A stretch of 64,000 nucleotides of DNA from Rhodeus uyekii (lineage: Eukaryota > Chordata > Actinopteri > Cypriniformes > Acheilognathidae): NCBI GenBank assembly GCA_037043235.1, contig JAWRVZ010000467.1:62001-126000 (forward strand), written 5' to 3'. The position numbers and the translations under genes were made by a program. This document shows positions 1-13,020 of the stretch, piece after piece (the first letter of the stretch is position 1; every line of letters starts with the position of its first letter). The notes below the pieces were generated by a model. It had not been told where the DNA came from. It saw only the letters and a program-made list of their open reading frames with translations, and ran no database searches.

Positions 1-473
1 ATTGCTCATTACATTGTTGGAGGTACTGAACCCCACCAGTCTCATATGTGCATTCACCGAACCCTTCTTAATTGGATAAATAAAATATGATTTTTTTCAA
101 ATTCAAAACATAAGTATATATTTTACTAGAATTGCTCAACTTGGCATTGCAAATAATGCAGTTAGGACGCTGACTCCCATCATGTTCTGTTATACATGTG
201 AATCCATATTGTACATTTTCGTCCGACCACTTTCCTTTTTTTGCTCGACATAGTTAGTATGAAGGGATTCAAATATTAAGAAAGAAATCACACAACGTAC
301 CATCACGAATCATATGAGTCGGGTGTATCTTATCCTCCACCGAACCCCTAAGACTGACTCACCGAACCGCTGGGGTTCGATCGAACCCAGGTTAAGAACC
401 ACTGCCTTAATGGAAGTGCCAGAAGCGAAACTTAAATCCCGTGAGCAACTCACCACACAAAATCTAGCTAACA

Positions 474-622
474 TTTATACATTTATCAGACGCTTTTATC
501 CAAAGCAACTTGCATTACATTCAAGAAACACATTGACATTCTAATCAGTTCTTGCTTTCCTTGGGAATCGAACCCATGACCTTGATGTTGCAAGCGCCAC
601 TCTCTACTGTTTGAGCTAAAGC
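474..622 (-). repeat. tRNA-derived SINE copy (minus strand)
   Basis: Read on the minus strand, the tRNA-like head carries a B-box-type segment (GGTTCGATTCCC-like, slightly diverged), preceded by the 'gcttgcaacatcaaggtcatg' type core. It is followed by a tail ending in the 'ttggataaaagcgtctg' type motif. Related copies occur at 41231, 46655, 46912 and 61471. It is an old copy with several substitutions and is not a functional tRNA. Confidence 0.75.
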
Positions 623-3543
623 AAAGCAATTAATAAGCAAGAAATGTATTTACGGCTGAAATGTTGAGCATATATGTATCAAGCAAAGTATTTAAATGAC
701 ATTGCAAGTAATGTCAGAAATATATCAGCCCTGCTGTTCTTCGTAAATACCAGTGGTGATGTTGTACAACGAGGAAGCCGGATAAAAAAGTCATCGGTGA
801 CCCAATGGGTAGTGAGCCAGCGTCCTTTACTGTGTTTACCAGAGCCTGATTTCATGCATACAAACCCAAAACTGAACATGACAGAATATACATGTCAAGT
901 TCAAGTTCATTTATTTCTAAAGCACATTTAAAAACGGCCGAGGCCGACCAAAGTGCTGTACAAATATTAATAGGAGAAATACACACACAAAAAAAAAAAA
1001 ACCTTTGTCACACCTTTGAAGAAATTGCCTGATTATTCCTCTCTACTCTTATTTTCTGATCTTATATTTGAGGTAATACAGATGTATCCTTTCTTTCTCT
1101 TGCATTCTTTCTTTCTCTGTTTCTTTCTCCAACAGACACTGAGGCCCTGCGTCCTTGAACGTTATCTGAGGGAGAGAAGGAAAACTCCTCTCTTCTGTAA
1201 ATCACTTTGGGTGTCGAGTGTCTTCTCAGTGATTTTTTAGTTTTTATTATTATTATTTTTGAATTTTATAATCTATATTTTAGAATTCACCTGGTTATAC
1301 GTGTTACAATCTTGAAATGATGTTTTCATCCAAAAAGAAAAATCCTGTCATCATTTATTCCCCTTCATGTTGCTCCAAACGTGAGTGTCTTTCTTCTGCT
1401 GAACACAAAAGATGATATTTTATTTGATTGGCCAACTTTGAGCTCATCTGATCTGAAAGCTTGTGTGTTTTGCAATCCCTCGAGAGGAAATTGATGGTCA
1501 CATCTGTTTTTGTTGCATGCCCACCACTTTAGTGGTGTTAAAACCACTCAATCTTGCTTAATACAGTCGATGTGACTGATGATGAAGAGACATTAAGTGG
1601 TTCGTTTCATGGTTCTTCCTGCGTGTTTGGCTTGCTTCGCATTTTTTAGAAGATCGTCTCGTCTGTCCATAATTGCAGCTTCATCTGTTAAAAACAATAC
1701 TTAATACATTTCGCTTTTACAACCTTTATGCTTATTTGTTTCTATATTATCATATTTCTACATATAATCAAACCATTGTATTTTAACTACCTTTATGCAT
1801 TCAGCAGATGCGTCTATCCAAAGCAACTTATAAATGCAGTTCATGATAAATAATATTACATTTACATCACTGGCACTGATGCAGTGTAATACAGGCAGAC
1901 AAGCCATGATGAGAGATCAAATTATGATACTGATACAGCTTTATGTAGTTAATTTTAAACCTTGTTGGATTTTGGCATGATTAACAGAGTAGTTTTTCAT
2001 TGCGAGGGCAGCAGTCAGAGAGAATGTGTTTGGTGATTATTAGCACAAGTACAGAGCAGATGTCTGCATCCGTCTAGACAAGCAACAGTTCGTTCTCACA
2101 CCTCCACCCCCTCAAAGAGCGAGAGAAACAACAGACATCTGCACAGCTGAACGAGACGTGATGCAGATGAAAAACTGAGCATTTTATAGACTGAGTTTAT
2201 ATCCAGAAGTTTTTATGTTCTTATTGAGGAGTAAATGAATAACAAATGGAGGACAACTTCGAATGAGTAAATAATAATCAAACTTCAATAATGTTGAAAT
2301 TAAATAAAATTGCAGTCTGGAATTTCAGAGTCTAAGTCAGAGATCTGAATATAATAATCTTTGTGAAGAGAGCAGCAGAAGTGAATAACGGAACAAAACT
2401 TATATCCTTCCAAACCTGCGTTTATGTCAGAGAAGAAAAGGTTAAATAGGCTTATCCATTATGTCATTGAGTGATGTAACGGTCGGGACGGTGCGACCGG
2501 TCAGATGCTACAGCTGTATAGATAGACCAGCTACGGTTCTGACACTTTCAGAACAGAAAAGCGGCACTTTCAAATATCCTACGTCTTTCTGGAAAAGTAC
2601 ACCTGGTACCTTGAACTAGCAATTTAAAAAAACACCAGTCGTTACGTCTAATATCTAACAAAAATACCAGAAACTAAGATATATCTCTCTTAACGTAACG
2701 TAACGTTTGCAATACTAAAATGAGTATGTGTGGATGTAGAATATACAAGATAAACACATAGATGAAACATGGTTGATATATAAAATACGAATATATGATT
2801 ACATGATTTCAAAGATCGATTGAACTGATAAAAAGGAAAATTCATAAACAAATAAAATGGATAAGAAAACCATAAATACTGTCTGGATGCACCATTAACA
2901 GAGAATAAAAGCGAACCCATTGAACATTAACAAAGAATTTTTATTTTTGTGTTTGCTGCTGTCACATCTATAAAATAAATATTTAAATATATTTATTTAA
3001 TATATTTAAATTAATATATTGTTCATTTAAATAATAAGGGGGGGGGGGGGGGGTAATAGAAGAAATCTCGATTTATTCTAGATTTATTTATATGATTAGC
3101 CTTTATTTTGATAAAAAAATTATGTTTTATATATCTTGCTATTTGGTTAATTTTATTTTTTCCAATTTTAGTTTTGGTTTTATTTCGAGTTAATAATTTT
3201 AGTGCTTCAACTTCACCTTATTTTAGTTTATTTATTAGCAATATTTCTTGAGTTTTCCAACTATTTCAGTTTAACTGACATAAACTGAAATATTTTAGTT
3301 TTAATTAATGCTAATAACCCGGGTGAAAACTAGTCTTGATGCAATATTAATTGCAATAAAATACTCACATTCTAGCAATGCTCTCTCCCACATGTTTTGC
3401 TAGTCATCCGCTCTTATTTTCCATTGCTGGTAGCAAAGGGTGATAATAGATGAGAAATGTACAGTTTTATATCATCATGCTGATAATTCTTAATTCATTT
3501 TCAATCCTGGTTCCTGAATGACTGTAGGGAAACCACTCAAAGA

Positions 3544-3544
<1 letters not shown>

Positions 3545-3590
<46 letters not shown>
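3545..3590. repeat. (GT)n microsatellite
   Basis: An uninterrupted GT dinucleotide array of about 46 bp, followed by a short GA stretch. It generates a spurious His/Thr minus-strand reading frame, which I do not regard as a gene. Confidence 0.95.
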
Positions 3591-3596
<6 letters not shown>

Positions 3597-5687
3597 TGAA
3601 TGCACTATGTGTGAGGGTGTGAAATGTGTGTCTGTGAATCACACAAGAGAAGAAGCCTAATGTGAGGAACATAGATGCAAACTTGAAATTCAATGTGTCA
3701 TATGCGCTGTAAAACTGTCACATTAAATTTAAGGTAAAACCGTCTGCTGTGGAAATTCACAATAACACACAAATATTGTCATGGCAAATCAATAGAGTCT
3801 TTGCTTGTTGAATCAGAGAGAAAGGCTCAGAGTCGTAATCTCCAGGTCCTCAGAAGAAATACTGTATTGCCAGGCAAAAACGTGAGATCTAACACAAAGG
3901 CTCGACTATATTATCTATATTATCTATATCTATATTTGATATGTTTGTCTTATTGTCATGGTCCAGTAGGGATTCAGGGATTTGGCTCCACCTGGGCGTT
4001 CTGCCACCATTCAATATTTTCCCATGTATTTCTTGTATGTTGGTGGAAAGTCCCCCTCCTTTCTGTCTTTTTAAAACGATTCATTTTAAAAAGCTTCTCA
4101 GTGCTTCTGCTTTTCCATCAACTACATGCTTATCTAAACGGTTACATGTTTGCACTAGCTCTACAGTTACGTTTTTAATAACAGATGAACTTCTCCTATA
4201 ATATCACATACACTATATATACTGTAAGACTGTGTCAGGCATTACAGAAAAAATAATAAAAACATTTTCTTAGTATATATATAATGCTTGAGGGGGTTGT
4301 AAATTTGAGGTAGGCTGATGAAATTGATGTTGAAATTGATTGAAGAGAAAATAGCCTAAATAAAAGCCTAAGGTCAATCTGTTCATCATATAAAACACTC
4401 AAGTCTCTTCAGCAAATTTGGACAATTCAAATGGATTAGTTTTACGACTGCTTTATACATTTTTTTAACTATCAAACTGGTAGCTGTCAATGGAGGGAGA
4501 GAAATATCTCAGATTTCATCAAAAACATCTTCATTTGTGTTCCTGAAGACGAACGAAAGTCTTATAGGTTTGGAACGACATGATGGTGAGGAATTAATGA
4601 CAATTTTCAATTTTGGTGAACTATCCCTTAAGGCTCGGCCACTAAATATCCACAAACAACGTTGAAAACAATCCTAGATTTAACAGTTTCGTTCCTATAA
4701 TGTGTGTGAAGTGCCGTGATGTGACCAGGACAGCTCATCAACACATCAACCAGATTCACTGTGAACAGGAGAAATCCTGCAAAACCTCAACCTCAGAGTA
4801 AACAAACATGGCGCGGTTCCACCAACACAGCAGGACTTCAGATTGTAAATATACAACATGTTACTCTTAACAAACCACATGAAAATCTGATCATCTATAG
4901 TATCGTCAAAGGGAGAATTAGGCCCAAATCAGCCAGATAATCTCACAGTGTGTGGATGCCTTTAGGTAGTAAAAAATTGCATTACTGACACCTACAGGAC
5001 AAATGCTGTGTGACATCCCAGCGTCCAATGACTTTATTGCTTCATTATTCATTAAAGAATAACAAACTCAGTGCTACATGAGTCCAGGCCACTCCCTACA
5101 CAATGCAACATTATTAAAAAGCAAATGAAAGCATGCAATTAAGCAAAATATGAAGCAGAATAGTTCAAATCAATATAACAAACAGAAACGGAGATAAACC
5201 GCAGACATTTAAATCACCTTAAACAGATAAAAACACACACACCACAAGAGACCATCATAAACCTACATTCAAATGTGAATAATCCTCTGATATACCGTAT
5301 ATATTTAATTTCATGTCTATATTGTTTTCTTTTCACATTTCTCTCTTATATACACACACATATAGTTTTTATCATTCAAGAACTGGTGATAATTTAACCA
5401 AAGCAATTAAAAGGTTAATAATGTTTTAGGACCATCAAAAAGAGGTAATGCAACATCTCTCCCTCGGAATATCTGCTTCTCTTTATGTTTTGTTGTGTGA
5501 TTTCCTTTCCCATGCACGACTCCTTTTCTCATTGAGGTTGATCACTGGAAGAGAAGGAGGGGAGGACTATTACTGATCTATACAATTAAATTAATCATGT
5601 ACTAGATTCTCCTACAAACTGCATTACATATTGAAGGGAAAAATTAATGAAGAAAAAGCTGGGTTTGGGTTAATAAATGAATGTTGC

Positions 5688-8110
5688 TCACATAGTCTCA
5701 TAGGTGCTGTCTTTTGTTTTGAGGAAGCGCATGGCAAAAAAAGCTCCAGCTTGCAACACCAACACCAGGATGATTCCCCCAATGAAGCTGGACAGGTCAA
5801 ATGACGCTTGAGAGAACTCAGGGCTCGTGTTATCTGTGTGTGAGAGTGTGTTGTGACCGAGAATGAACAAGAAAATTCGGTAAATAACAAATGTGAGGAT
5901 TTATACAGAGAAAATGGCCTGCCTCACCTTTGCCACCACCATCAGCGGACCCACCGTCTGCTGCAATATACAAAACACACATATCAAACACACTGCTTTT
6001 ATAAAACATCCAGCTGCAAATGTTGTGATCATCAGGTTTCTGCTCACTTTGGCACATGCCAGTCTCGTTGTAGACAGAGCAGCCTCCAACGTCGTCAGTG
6101 TCAGACATGCATCTTGTGTCATTTCCTGAAAATGAAATATATAACACTAAAGCCGCTTTATGGCAAGCCTCCAAAGTTAGCAAAAAAGCGATACACAGGG
6201 AGGAGGATGTCAATGGAAGAGAGGCTTCTCTTCGCTTTTGTGGAAACAACCTGTCAGTTATTCAATCAACAGCCTGTCGACTAATCTTCAACATGTTTGC
6301 CATTAAACATTAGTTTTGGATCGATCTATTTTTAGAGTTTACATGGGGGGGGGGGGGGGGGGGGGAGATGCTGTTTATAAGAGGAGTCGCTGACTATTTT
6401 ATGACAGGTAGGATTCCATTTATGGCACTTCTCATTCATTTCTATGGCATTCGCAAACAGAAAAATGCAAATATCAAGGCTGTAATGTGATTGGTCATCA
6501 AAGCAAACATGATACACTTTGTCCAATGGGAGAGCCGTGGACCCTTGTATCTCCCAATTATATTATCTCCAAATAATAATCTCAGATATTAGCCTCTTTT
6601 CCACTGTCAACATGCCAGGCGGAGCCAATAGCTTCGGATATTATATGTTTATATATTCGGATGTTAATGTTTAGTCAGATGCATATCAAAGTGCAGTGTT
6701 TTTATGATTACAATAATAAATTGTGATAATTAAATAGTTCTATTGAGTTGTTCCAAACCTGTATAAATTAAACCGAATAGTTGATGAGCCCCATTGACTC
6801 CCATAGAATAAAAAAATATTGTGCTTATCAAATGTTTGATGATTGGTTACCCATAACCTTTGAAATATCTGCTTTTGTGTTCAGCAGAAGAAAGAAATTC
6901 ACTCAGCTTTGGAACAACATGAGAGCGAGTAAACGATGGTTTAGGGTGAACCGTCCCTTTAGCATCGTTCTATATTTAACAATCATAATTTATTGTTGTA
7001 ATCATAAACACACTGCACTTTGATATATTTATCTGGCTTATGTCTGCGTTACCTCCATTTCTGATTTCAGACGTATGTTTTTTCTTAGCACAAGCTTTAT
7101 AATAATACTAAATTATAGATTCTAAAATTAGATTAGAAGATTATAAAATAATTCAGATCAACATTTCATGTCCACATACTTTAGCTGTGTAAAAAGCAGG
7201 ATAATGTCATTCAGTTGAAGATAAATGTGCAAAATACTCCTAAACAACCTGACTGGGTTTATTTTTTTTGATAAAGACTGTTATCAAAATTATACTATTG
7301 TTACCCTTAGTCCTATTTTTCATGTCATCTGTGCACTTCCTGTGAGGTCAATGTTACACTTCCTGTTGGTTAGGTCTATTGTCACTTCCTGTGTGTGGTG
7401 TCAGGTGTTGTTTCACTTCCGGGTCCCTTCTGTGTTTCCTCTCGTCTTGTTCATCACTTTCATCGTTAGTCTCCCCAGGTGTTCGTTATTCCCTTGTGTA
7501 TTTAAACTTGTGTTTCCCTTGTCTTTGTCGGTTGTTGACGGTGTCTTTGTTACGCTTAGTGTGTGGATGTCTTTCTGATTTTATGTTTCGTTCAGATTAT
7601 GCACAGATGTGCTTCTTTGATTTTGTATTTAAAGTGTTTTGTTTTTGTTTGTATTAAAATGAGTTTTCAGTTTGAATCCTGTCTTGCCTCCGTCTCCTCA
7701 CACGTTCCCTGTCCCCGTTCGTGACAACTATATTATCAATTGCATATTTGTGTGTACAGTGAACAGTAGCCATTGACTTCCATGGTATTTCTTTTCCTAC
7801 TATGGACGTCAACTATCTGATTACCAGCATCCTTCAGAATATCATCTTTTGTGTTCAACGGAAGAAAGAAACTCATACAACTTAAGGGTGAATAAATGAT
7901 GACGGATTTTCATTTTTGAGTCAACTGTCCTTTTAAATAGTGAAGTTGTGTTTGTGTAAAGCTGGATGGGCAAAGGCAGCATGTAAGCCTATAGTTGTAT
8001 TTTAGATATAGGTGTAAATGAGAGAGAGAGAGACAGAGGCCGTGTTAGAGAATCGGTTGCCTTGGCAACAGAGCATGAATAGACTAAAAGATGCTGCTTC
8101 TTGTTGAACA

Positions 8111-8151
<41 letters not shown>

Positions 8152-9223
8152 ATGTCTCCCTCACACTTATTTCCAGGAGAGTGGATAATGGTGTTGAATT
8201 ATTTACTGAGTCTGATGTCTGTGTGGACGGCAGCTGTAACTGCCTGCGATTGAATAATTCACCGGGTTGTTCCTGAGATCGCTCTCCGTGGCCGGGATCA
8301 CATGTCCATCAGTGGGATCTTCTGTAAGTGTGTGTGTGTGCATAAACAACAGAGACATTGCACAGGAGAATACATGTCAACTCATATGCTACATGTGTTC
8401 TTTTACCATCATTACAACTTTGCCAGACACATCGTGTCAGGTTGAGGGCCGGGTCGCCGCTGATGCAGCCGTCACACGAGTTAAACTGAGAACAGTCCCC
8501 ATCTGTCAGTCCATCAAGAGATAAAAGACATGTAAGCTTATATTCTCACCTGCTCACATAATATTTCACTCCTCGGTTTCACAGACAAGGCTTAAGTCTA
8601 GTCCCAGACTAAAATGCATGTTTAACTTGCACTGACAGATCTTAAAATATATCAGTGCCATTGTTTTGTCTCAATAGGCACATCAGTAAAGCTTTTCTTT
8701 CTCTTTTTAAGACATGTTTGTAATGTCTACCTGAACTAAAGCTTAGTCTAAACCCTGTCTGTGGAACCAGGCCCATATGTTTGAGAGGGAAAGTCAGAAA
8801 TGTTATCAATTAAATTAAGCACATTGTAAAAGAGAGGGGGACATGCTCATGGATACAAAATCATTTTCAGCAGCAAACCCTCAAATGCAACTGGCTTAGT
8901 GACTCTAAATGTGAGCATTTATCAAAACTACACAGATTAGTGTTTTAAAGTTTCAATTATTACTAACATTTCTTGTTTATGAGCTAAAATCAAACATATA
9001 GTGATTCAAATAAAAGTAAAGTTGCAGTGGAATATCATGGCGGAGAGACACCAGGGAAAGATAATTCAAGGATCAAAAGAAGGTCTGAGTTGCAAAAAAC
9101 GACTTTCAATGTTCAGCATACATACACAAACAAACACCTGCACTTACCTGATTCTTGTGAACTGGTTATAATAACCTGCGATAGAAGTACAATCCCAAAT
9201 AGTGCGGCCAACACACACCTCAT
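5688..9223 (-). CDS. cd164l2: CD164-family sialomucin, CD164-like 2 by synteny (five coding exons)
   Basis: Predicted small type I membrane sialomucin of the CD164/endolyn family. Coding exons on the minus strand are 9223-9148, 8502-8407, 6125-6048, 5960-5928 and 5833-5688. All introns are GT..AG, and the sum is 429 nt (142 aa plus stop), exactly in frame. Residues 1 to about 22 form a signal peptide starting MRCVLAALFG. Exons 2 and 3 form a cysteine-rich luminal part with N-glycosylation sequons (NLT, NDT, NET), followed by a short Gly/Ser/Asp linker exon and NTS. The last exon encodes a transmembrane helix beginning SFIGGIILVLVLQAG and a short tail ending YETM, a YxxPhi-type sorting signal like that of CD164. 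Family identity is strong. Assignment to CD164L2 rather than CD164 relies on the neighbours gpr3, wasf2 and ahdc1. An in-frame ATG at 9295 is possible but would bury the signal peptide. Confidence 0.85.
6345..6365. repeat. Poly-G homopolymer
   Basis: A run of 21 G in cd164l2 intron 2. It is a likely place for length errors and potentially G-quadruplex forming on the plus strand. Confidence 0.9.
6745..6965. repeat. MITE-like relic
   Basis: It carries the common fish element signature 'ttttgtgttcagcagaagaaag', then 'ggaacaacatgagagcgagtaaa' and an ending like 'gggtgaaccgtcccttta'. The same modules recur near 1330-1550, 7770-7930 and 60244-60520, so this is a degraded member of a dispersed family. 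Confidence 0.6.
7299..7726 (+). mobile_element. Solo LTR of an LTR retrotransposon
   Basis: A 428-bp element begins TGTTAC and ends GTGACA, so the ends are near-inverted TG..CA. It is flanked on both sides by the identical 5-bp sequence ACTAT (7294-7298 and 7727-7731), the target-site duplication expected of an LTR insertion. Inside are a TATA-like 'gtatttaaac' near 7499 and an ATTAAA-type signal near 7653. These are consistent with U3, R and U5 in the plus orientation. No internal gag/pol lies next to it, so it is a recombined solo LTR. It sits in cd164l2 intron 2. The superfamily (Ty3-like?) is not resolved. Confidence 0.8.
8114..8146. repeat. (TC)n microsatellite
   Basis: CT/TC dinucleotide array of about 33 bp in cd164l2 intron 2. 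Confidence 0.9.
8573..8774. mobile_element. Non-autonomous DNA element with 'cacagacaggg' type ends
   Basis: The left end reads CGGTTTCACAGACAAGG and the right end CCCTGTCTGTGGAACCAGG, which are imperfect inverted repeats about 200 bp apart. The interior ('cttaagtctagtcccagactaaaatgc' type text and the matching right half) resembles a very common fish MITE. It lies in intron 1 of cd164l2. Confidence 0.65.
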
Positions 9224-10319
9224 CCTCAGAAAATCTACAGCGATTCCACCTATAATAAACACAAACTGTGTGCACAATGCACAAACTAACTTCAATGATC
9301 AATGAAGTTACTTTTCCGGATTAAAGAAGCACTATTTAGCTCTGAATCAGTCTAACTTGACTTACTGAGCTGAACGCTGAGCCCAATAAAGCAGCTACCC
9401 GCAAGTGACAAGTTGAAAGTGAAACACCTGATGAGTTAAAACACACAAATATCTTTCCCTCGCCTCAGAAAGCCTAAAAACTTAAAGAACAGGAGTCATA
9501 AACACACAAGTGCCTGTCAAGCTAACATCCAGTCCTAAATGCCTGTGTCCTCCAGATGAAAGGTCGTTGTGAACTGTGAGGAGTGTGTGTGTGTGTGTGT
9601 GTTGACATCATGCACATTGATTCAGTGAGGCTGGAAGGTGTGTAATGTGAGACAGGTAACATGGCAACCAAATGGCAAATGCCCATGTCTTGATATCCAC
9701 ACCGCTGAAGCTCTCCTGCCTCTTCACAAGCGGACTGCAGAACTTTGTCACACCTCACCTCAACAGATGCAGGTCCATACTGGTTCCTTCCACCTTCTTT
9801 CTCTTTATCCATCTCTCTGCTGGCCCAGAAAAGGCTTTGGATGACAATTGTAGCATAAGGTGAAAAGGCTGTGTGGATGCCTATATTCATATACTTCATA
9901 TAATACACAGACCAAAAGAAAAACAGCGTTTTTATAGCTTCCAAAATATACAGAAATGGCCAAAGTATTGCCAATGTAGATTTTAAAATACAGTAAATAT
10001 ACATAAATATATTTCCAATAAGTATTACCGGTACTTAAATTATTTTTTTTGGACATTTTTGAGTGTTTTCCATTCTAATTATATTCATACTGTCCTATAT
10101 ATATATATATATATATATATAGCCGATAAAACTAATTATTTTTAAAACTGGCCGTCGACCAATTGATCAGCCAATGATCAGAGCCGATTATATCCTGTCA
10201 ATCAAAAGCAGGGGAAGGTCGTGTCAAACTGAAACTCATACTATGTGAAGAAAATGTCTTTTGTTAAATTTAAGGCAAGTTAATGTGACAATTCAAACAA
10301 TAAATTACCTTTTGACTTT

Positions 10320-10690
10320 CTTAAAGTGGACTTATCATGCAAAAGTCACTTTTACATGGTGTTTGAACATAAATGCATCTCAGCAGTTACACAACCCCCT
10401 TATGAAGGTAAAAAAAATTCCCCGCTCCTCATTTTTAATCTCCATAAACCACAAGCAGTGTCTCAGAACAAGCGTTTGCAGATTCTACCGTTTCATAACA
10501 CACCTGTACTGATGTTGTCAGTCATATTGCTTCACCTGGTTTGTAATTGGACAAGCTGTAAAGGCCACGCCCTCTTCCGTAAAGGGGGCGGGAAGCAACA
10601 GCTGATTTGCATTTTTGCTCACGCCCAAATAAGGTCAAATTGTACAAGCTTTAATAAATGATCACTGGGGTGTTTTTATCTGAAATTTTG
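10320..10690. repeat. Dispersed DNA-element relic
   Basis: It begins 'aaagtggacttatcatgcaaaagtc' and continues with 'acatggtgtttgaacataaatgc'. I recognise this text as part of a repeat common in cyprinid genomes. It has no coding capacity and its boundaries are approximate. Confidence 0.45.
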
Positions 10691-11611
10691 TGAACAGCTG
10701 AAACTTACATTACATCTTGTGAAAATGGTCATACGGGTCAAATTAGCACATTAATACAAGTTATAGCTTGAAAAAACATCAAAGGATATGTTTAAAGATA
10801 CAGCACACCTTACTGTGTCATGTAATCTCTCAATCAGTGTTTTAACCTCGAAAAGACGTCAATGAATCAACTTGTGAAAAATGTCACAACCTTGCATTTA
10901 ACTCAGGAAAATGTAATTGTTACATCGGAATTGCAGTTGAATATAATAGCTCTAATATTATAATGTATCAAATGAGAGGTTTCTCTGTATAGTTTACATT
11001 TAGGAGAGTTTTTTTTCCTTAAGAAAGTCAATCATTCTTAATAATCAGCTATAAGTATCAACTGAGAAATGTTGTATTGTTGCATCTCTAGATTTTTTTG
11101 CCCAAGTACATTTAATATATATTGGCATGTTAAGGATTACATTTTTTTGTATCATATATTTGGAGCATCATACATTTTAACTTTATCCTAGCCAGAATTT
11201 TTTTAATTTTGTTTTGCTTTATGGAAGGACAGGGTCAGGGCAAGAGAGACTGGCTTAGTTATGTAACAAGTTCCCCTTTCTCTATCCTCTGCATCCTCCA
11301 GATGCTCTTTTTAATTGTAAATGAAAGTGGCACACATGAGCAGAGGAGGGGATGCTGTAATGTATGTGTGGGTGCAGGAGGTCAAGCTCATGTAGGAGGA
11401 AGCAGGCACACTATCATTCCCACATCATTTCACACATCTGGGATCTTTTGCAGATCAGGTCAGAATTTGTTTTTACAACACAGTCAGTGCCTACCCACCG
11501 TTCATTTATAACCCAGTGAGAATCTAGCTAACCTCCATCACTCTGTAAACTCTTTTGTAACGTCTCACGACATACAGACAGATCAATAGTTAGTGCCAAG
11601 CTGTGTGAATA

Positions 11612-11646
<35 letters not shown>

Positions 11647-12702
11647 CGAGGTGCAGAGAGATAAAGCCGCGCATGCGCTCTACAGATATTAGGTAACTGG
11701 GAGAAATTCCGCAGTACACCCCCCACCACACGCACACACACACACACACACACACAGACTTCCCGCCGAAAACGAGTACAAGGGGAGAATGTTAAATAGC
11801 GTCTCAGCTCTTATTTCTAGAAGTCATTTGAAAATGATTCTCTCGTTGACACAATCTCAGGGAATCGACAGAACTGAAGCTCAGAAACCAGTTTTTGCTG
11901 TTGCTGGAGGCAAATCATGCTTTATTGCATGACATTTATTTTTACAAATAAAGATTGAAACAAAAGAGATTTCAACATGTTACCATAAATTGATAAACAA
12001 ATGCTAAAAGGGCACCGTGGAAACCTCTGAGCTGTTTTGAGGAACACGGTGCAGTTGTTCCCTAAATGAGGTTGTTCAAATTGGATCAATACAATTGATA
12101 ACTGATCATTTAAACTCTAAAGTTTAGTTTTGGTGTAAAGTTAAATTGTATGCATTTAGGTTGATCCAGTGATTTCAAATAATATTATTTTTTTTAATAT
12201 TAACTTAATATCAAATAATATTACCAGTACATCTTTTATATGCATTTCTTATTATAATATTATAATTATTTCTTTCAGTTTAATAAGTTTCTACCTGGTC
12301 TAACCTAGTAATTAACTGGTGTAAACTTGGGACAACAAACCAGCTGTAATATTTCCCACCGGTTTCATAGACAAATCTTGAGTAAGATTTCCTCTAGCTG
12401 GTGACCACCGGAAACACATGCCCTTATATAGAGAACAGGAGAGTTCCCCGTGTTGTAGCGCGCGCCCACCTGCTTCATTGACATGCAGAGCCACGCGAAC
12501 ACTGCGACGCCCACGCGCCGAATCTGCCGGGAAGAGCCATAATCTCCAGCATCTGCAGGGAAATTATGTCATAGCTATAACCTTCAGTCACCCGAATAGC
12601 AACATATTTAAAGGAATTGTACATTAGGCAGGTGTGTGTGTGTGTGTGTGTGTGTGTTGCTCGTTTGCGACATGATACATTTAGCTAAGTCACTTGCACG
12701 GT

Positions 12703-12985
12703 CATTGATGCACATGGTTATAGATGAACAACGTCATAGATGCACATGGTTATAGATGAACAACGTCATAGATGGACATAGTTAAGGATAAACAAGATTA
12801 TAGAAGCACGTTTATAGATGAACAAGGTTAAAGATGAACAAGGTTATAGATGCACATGTTATAGATGACCAAGTTATAGATGACCAAGCATAGATGAACA
12901 AGGTTATAGATGCACATGTTATAGATGAACAATTTATATATTGCCAAGGTTATAGATGACCAAGTTATAGATGAACAAGGGATTT
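12703..12985. repeat. Minisatellite built on a 'tatagatgaacaaggt' type unit
   Basis: About 16-18 degenerate copies of a roughly 14-17-bp unit follow each other, with two main variants: 'tatagatgaacaaggt' and 'tatagatgcacatgt'. It ends about 50 bp before the CpG-rich gpr3 promoter block and was probably generated by slippage or unequal exchange. Confidence 0.85.
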
Positions 12986-13020
12986 TGTGCAAGTAATAAT
13001 CGTGCCACGCACCCCAATAG

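Larger units (their letters stand above)
1..5687. other. Gene-free left flank and probable 3' UTR side of cd164l2
   Basis: I found no supportable coding exon here. The stretch holds a SINE relic (about 474-622), MITE-like relics (about 1330-1550 and 4455-4632), a 16-nt G run (3038-3053) and a GT microsatellite (3545-3590). The last several hundred bases before 5688 are probably the 3' UTR of the minus-strand cd164l2 gene. A minus-strand AATAAA lies at 5033-5038 and is a candidate polyadenylation signal, which is weak evidence in such AT-rich DNA. Confidence 0.6.
9224..13020. other. Intergenic region between cd164l2 and gpr3
   Basis: The cd164l2 promoter should lie just right of 9223, because the two genes are divergently arranged. 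I see no coding exon in the rest. It contains GT/AC/GA microsatellites (9583-9601, 11613-11642, 11736-11756, 12630-12658), an AT run (10096-10122), a dispersed DNA-element relic near 10320-10690 and a minisatellite (12703-12985). Confidence 0.6.

Noticed and set aside
9522..10004. A 160-codon minus-strand open frame upstream of cd164l2
   Set aside because: It includes a CA-repeat His/Thr run, shows no recognisable domain and lacks credible splice context.
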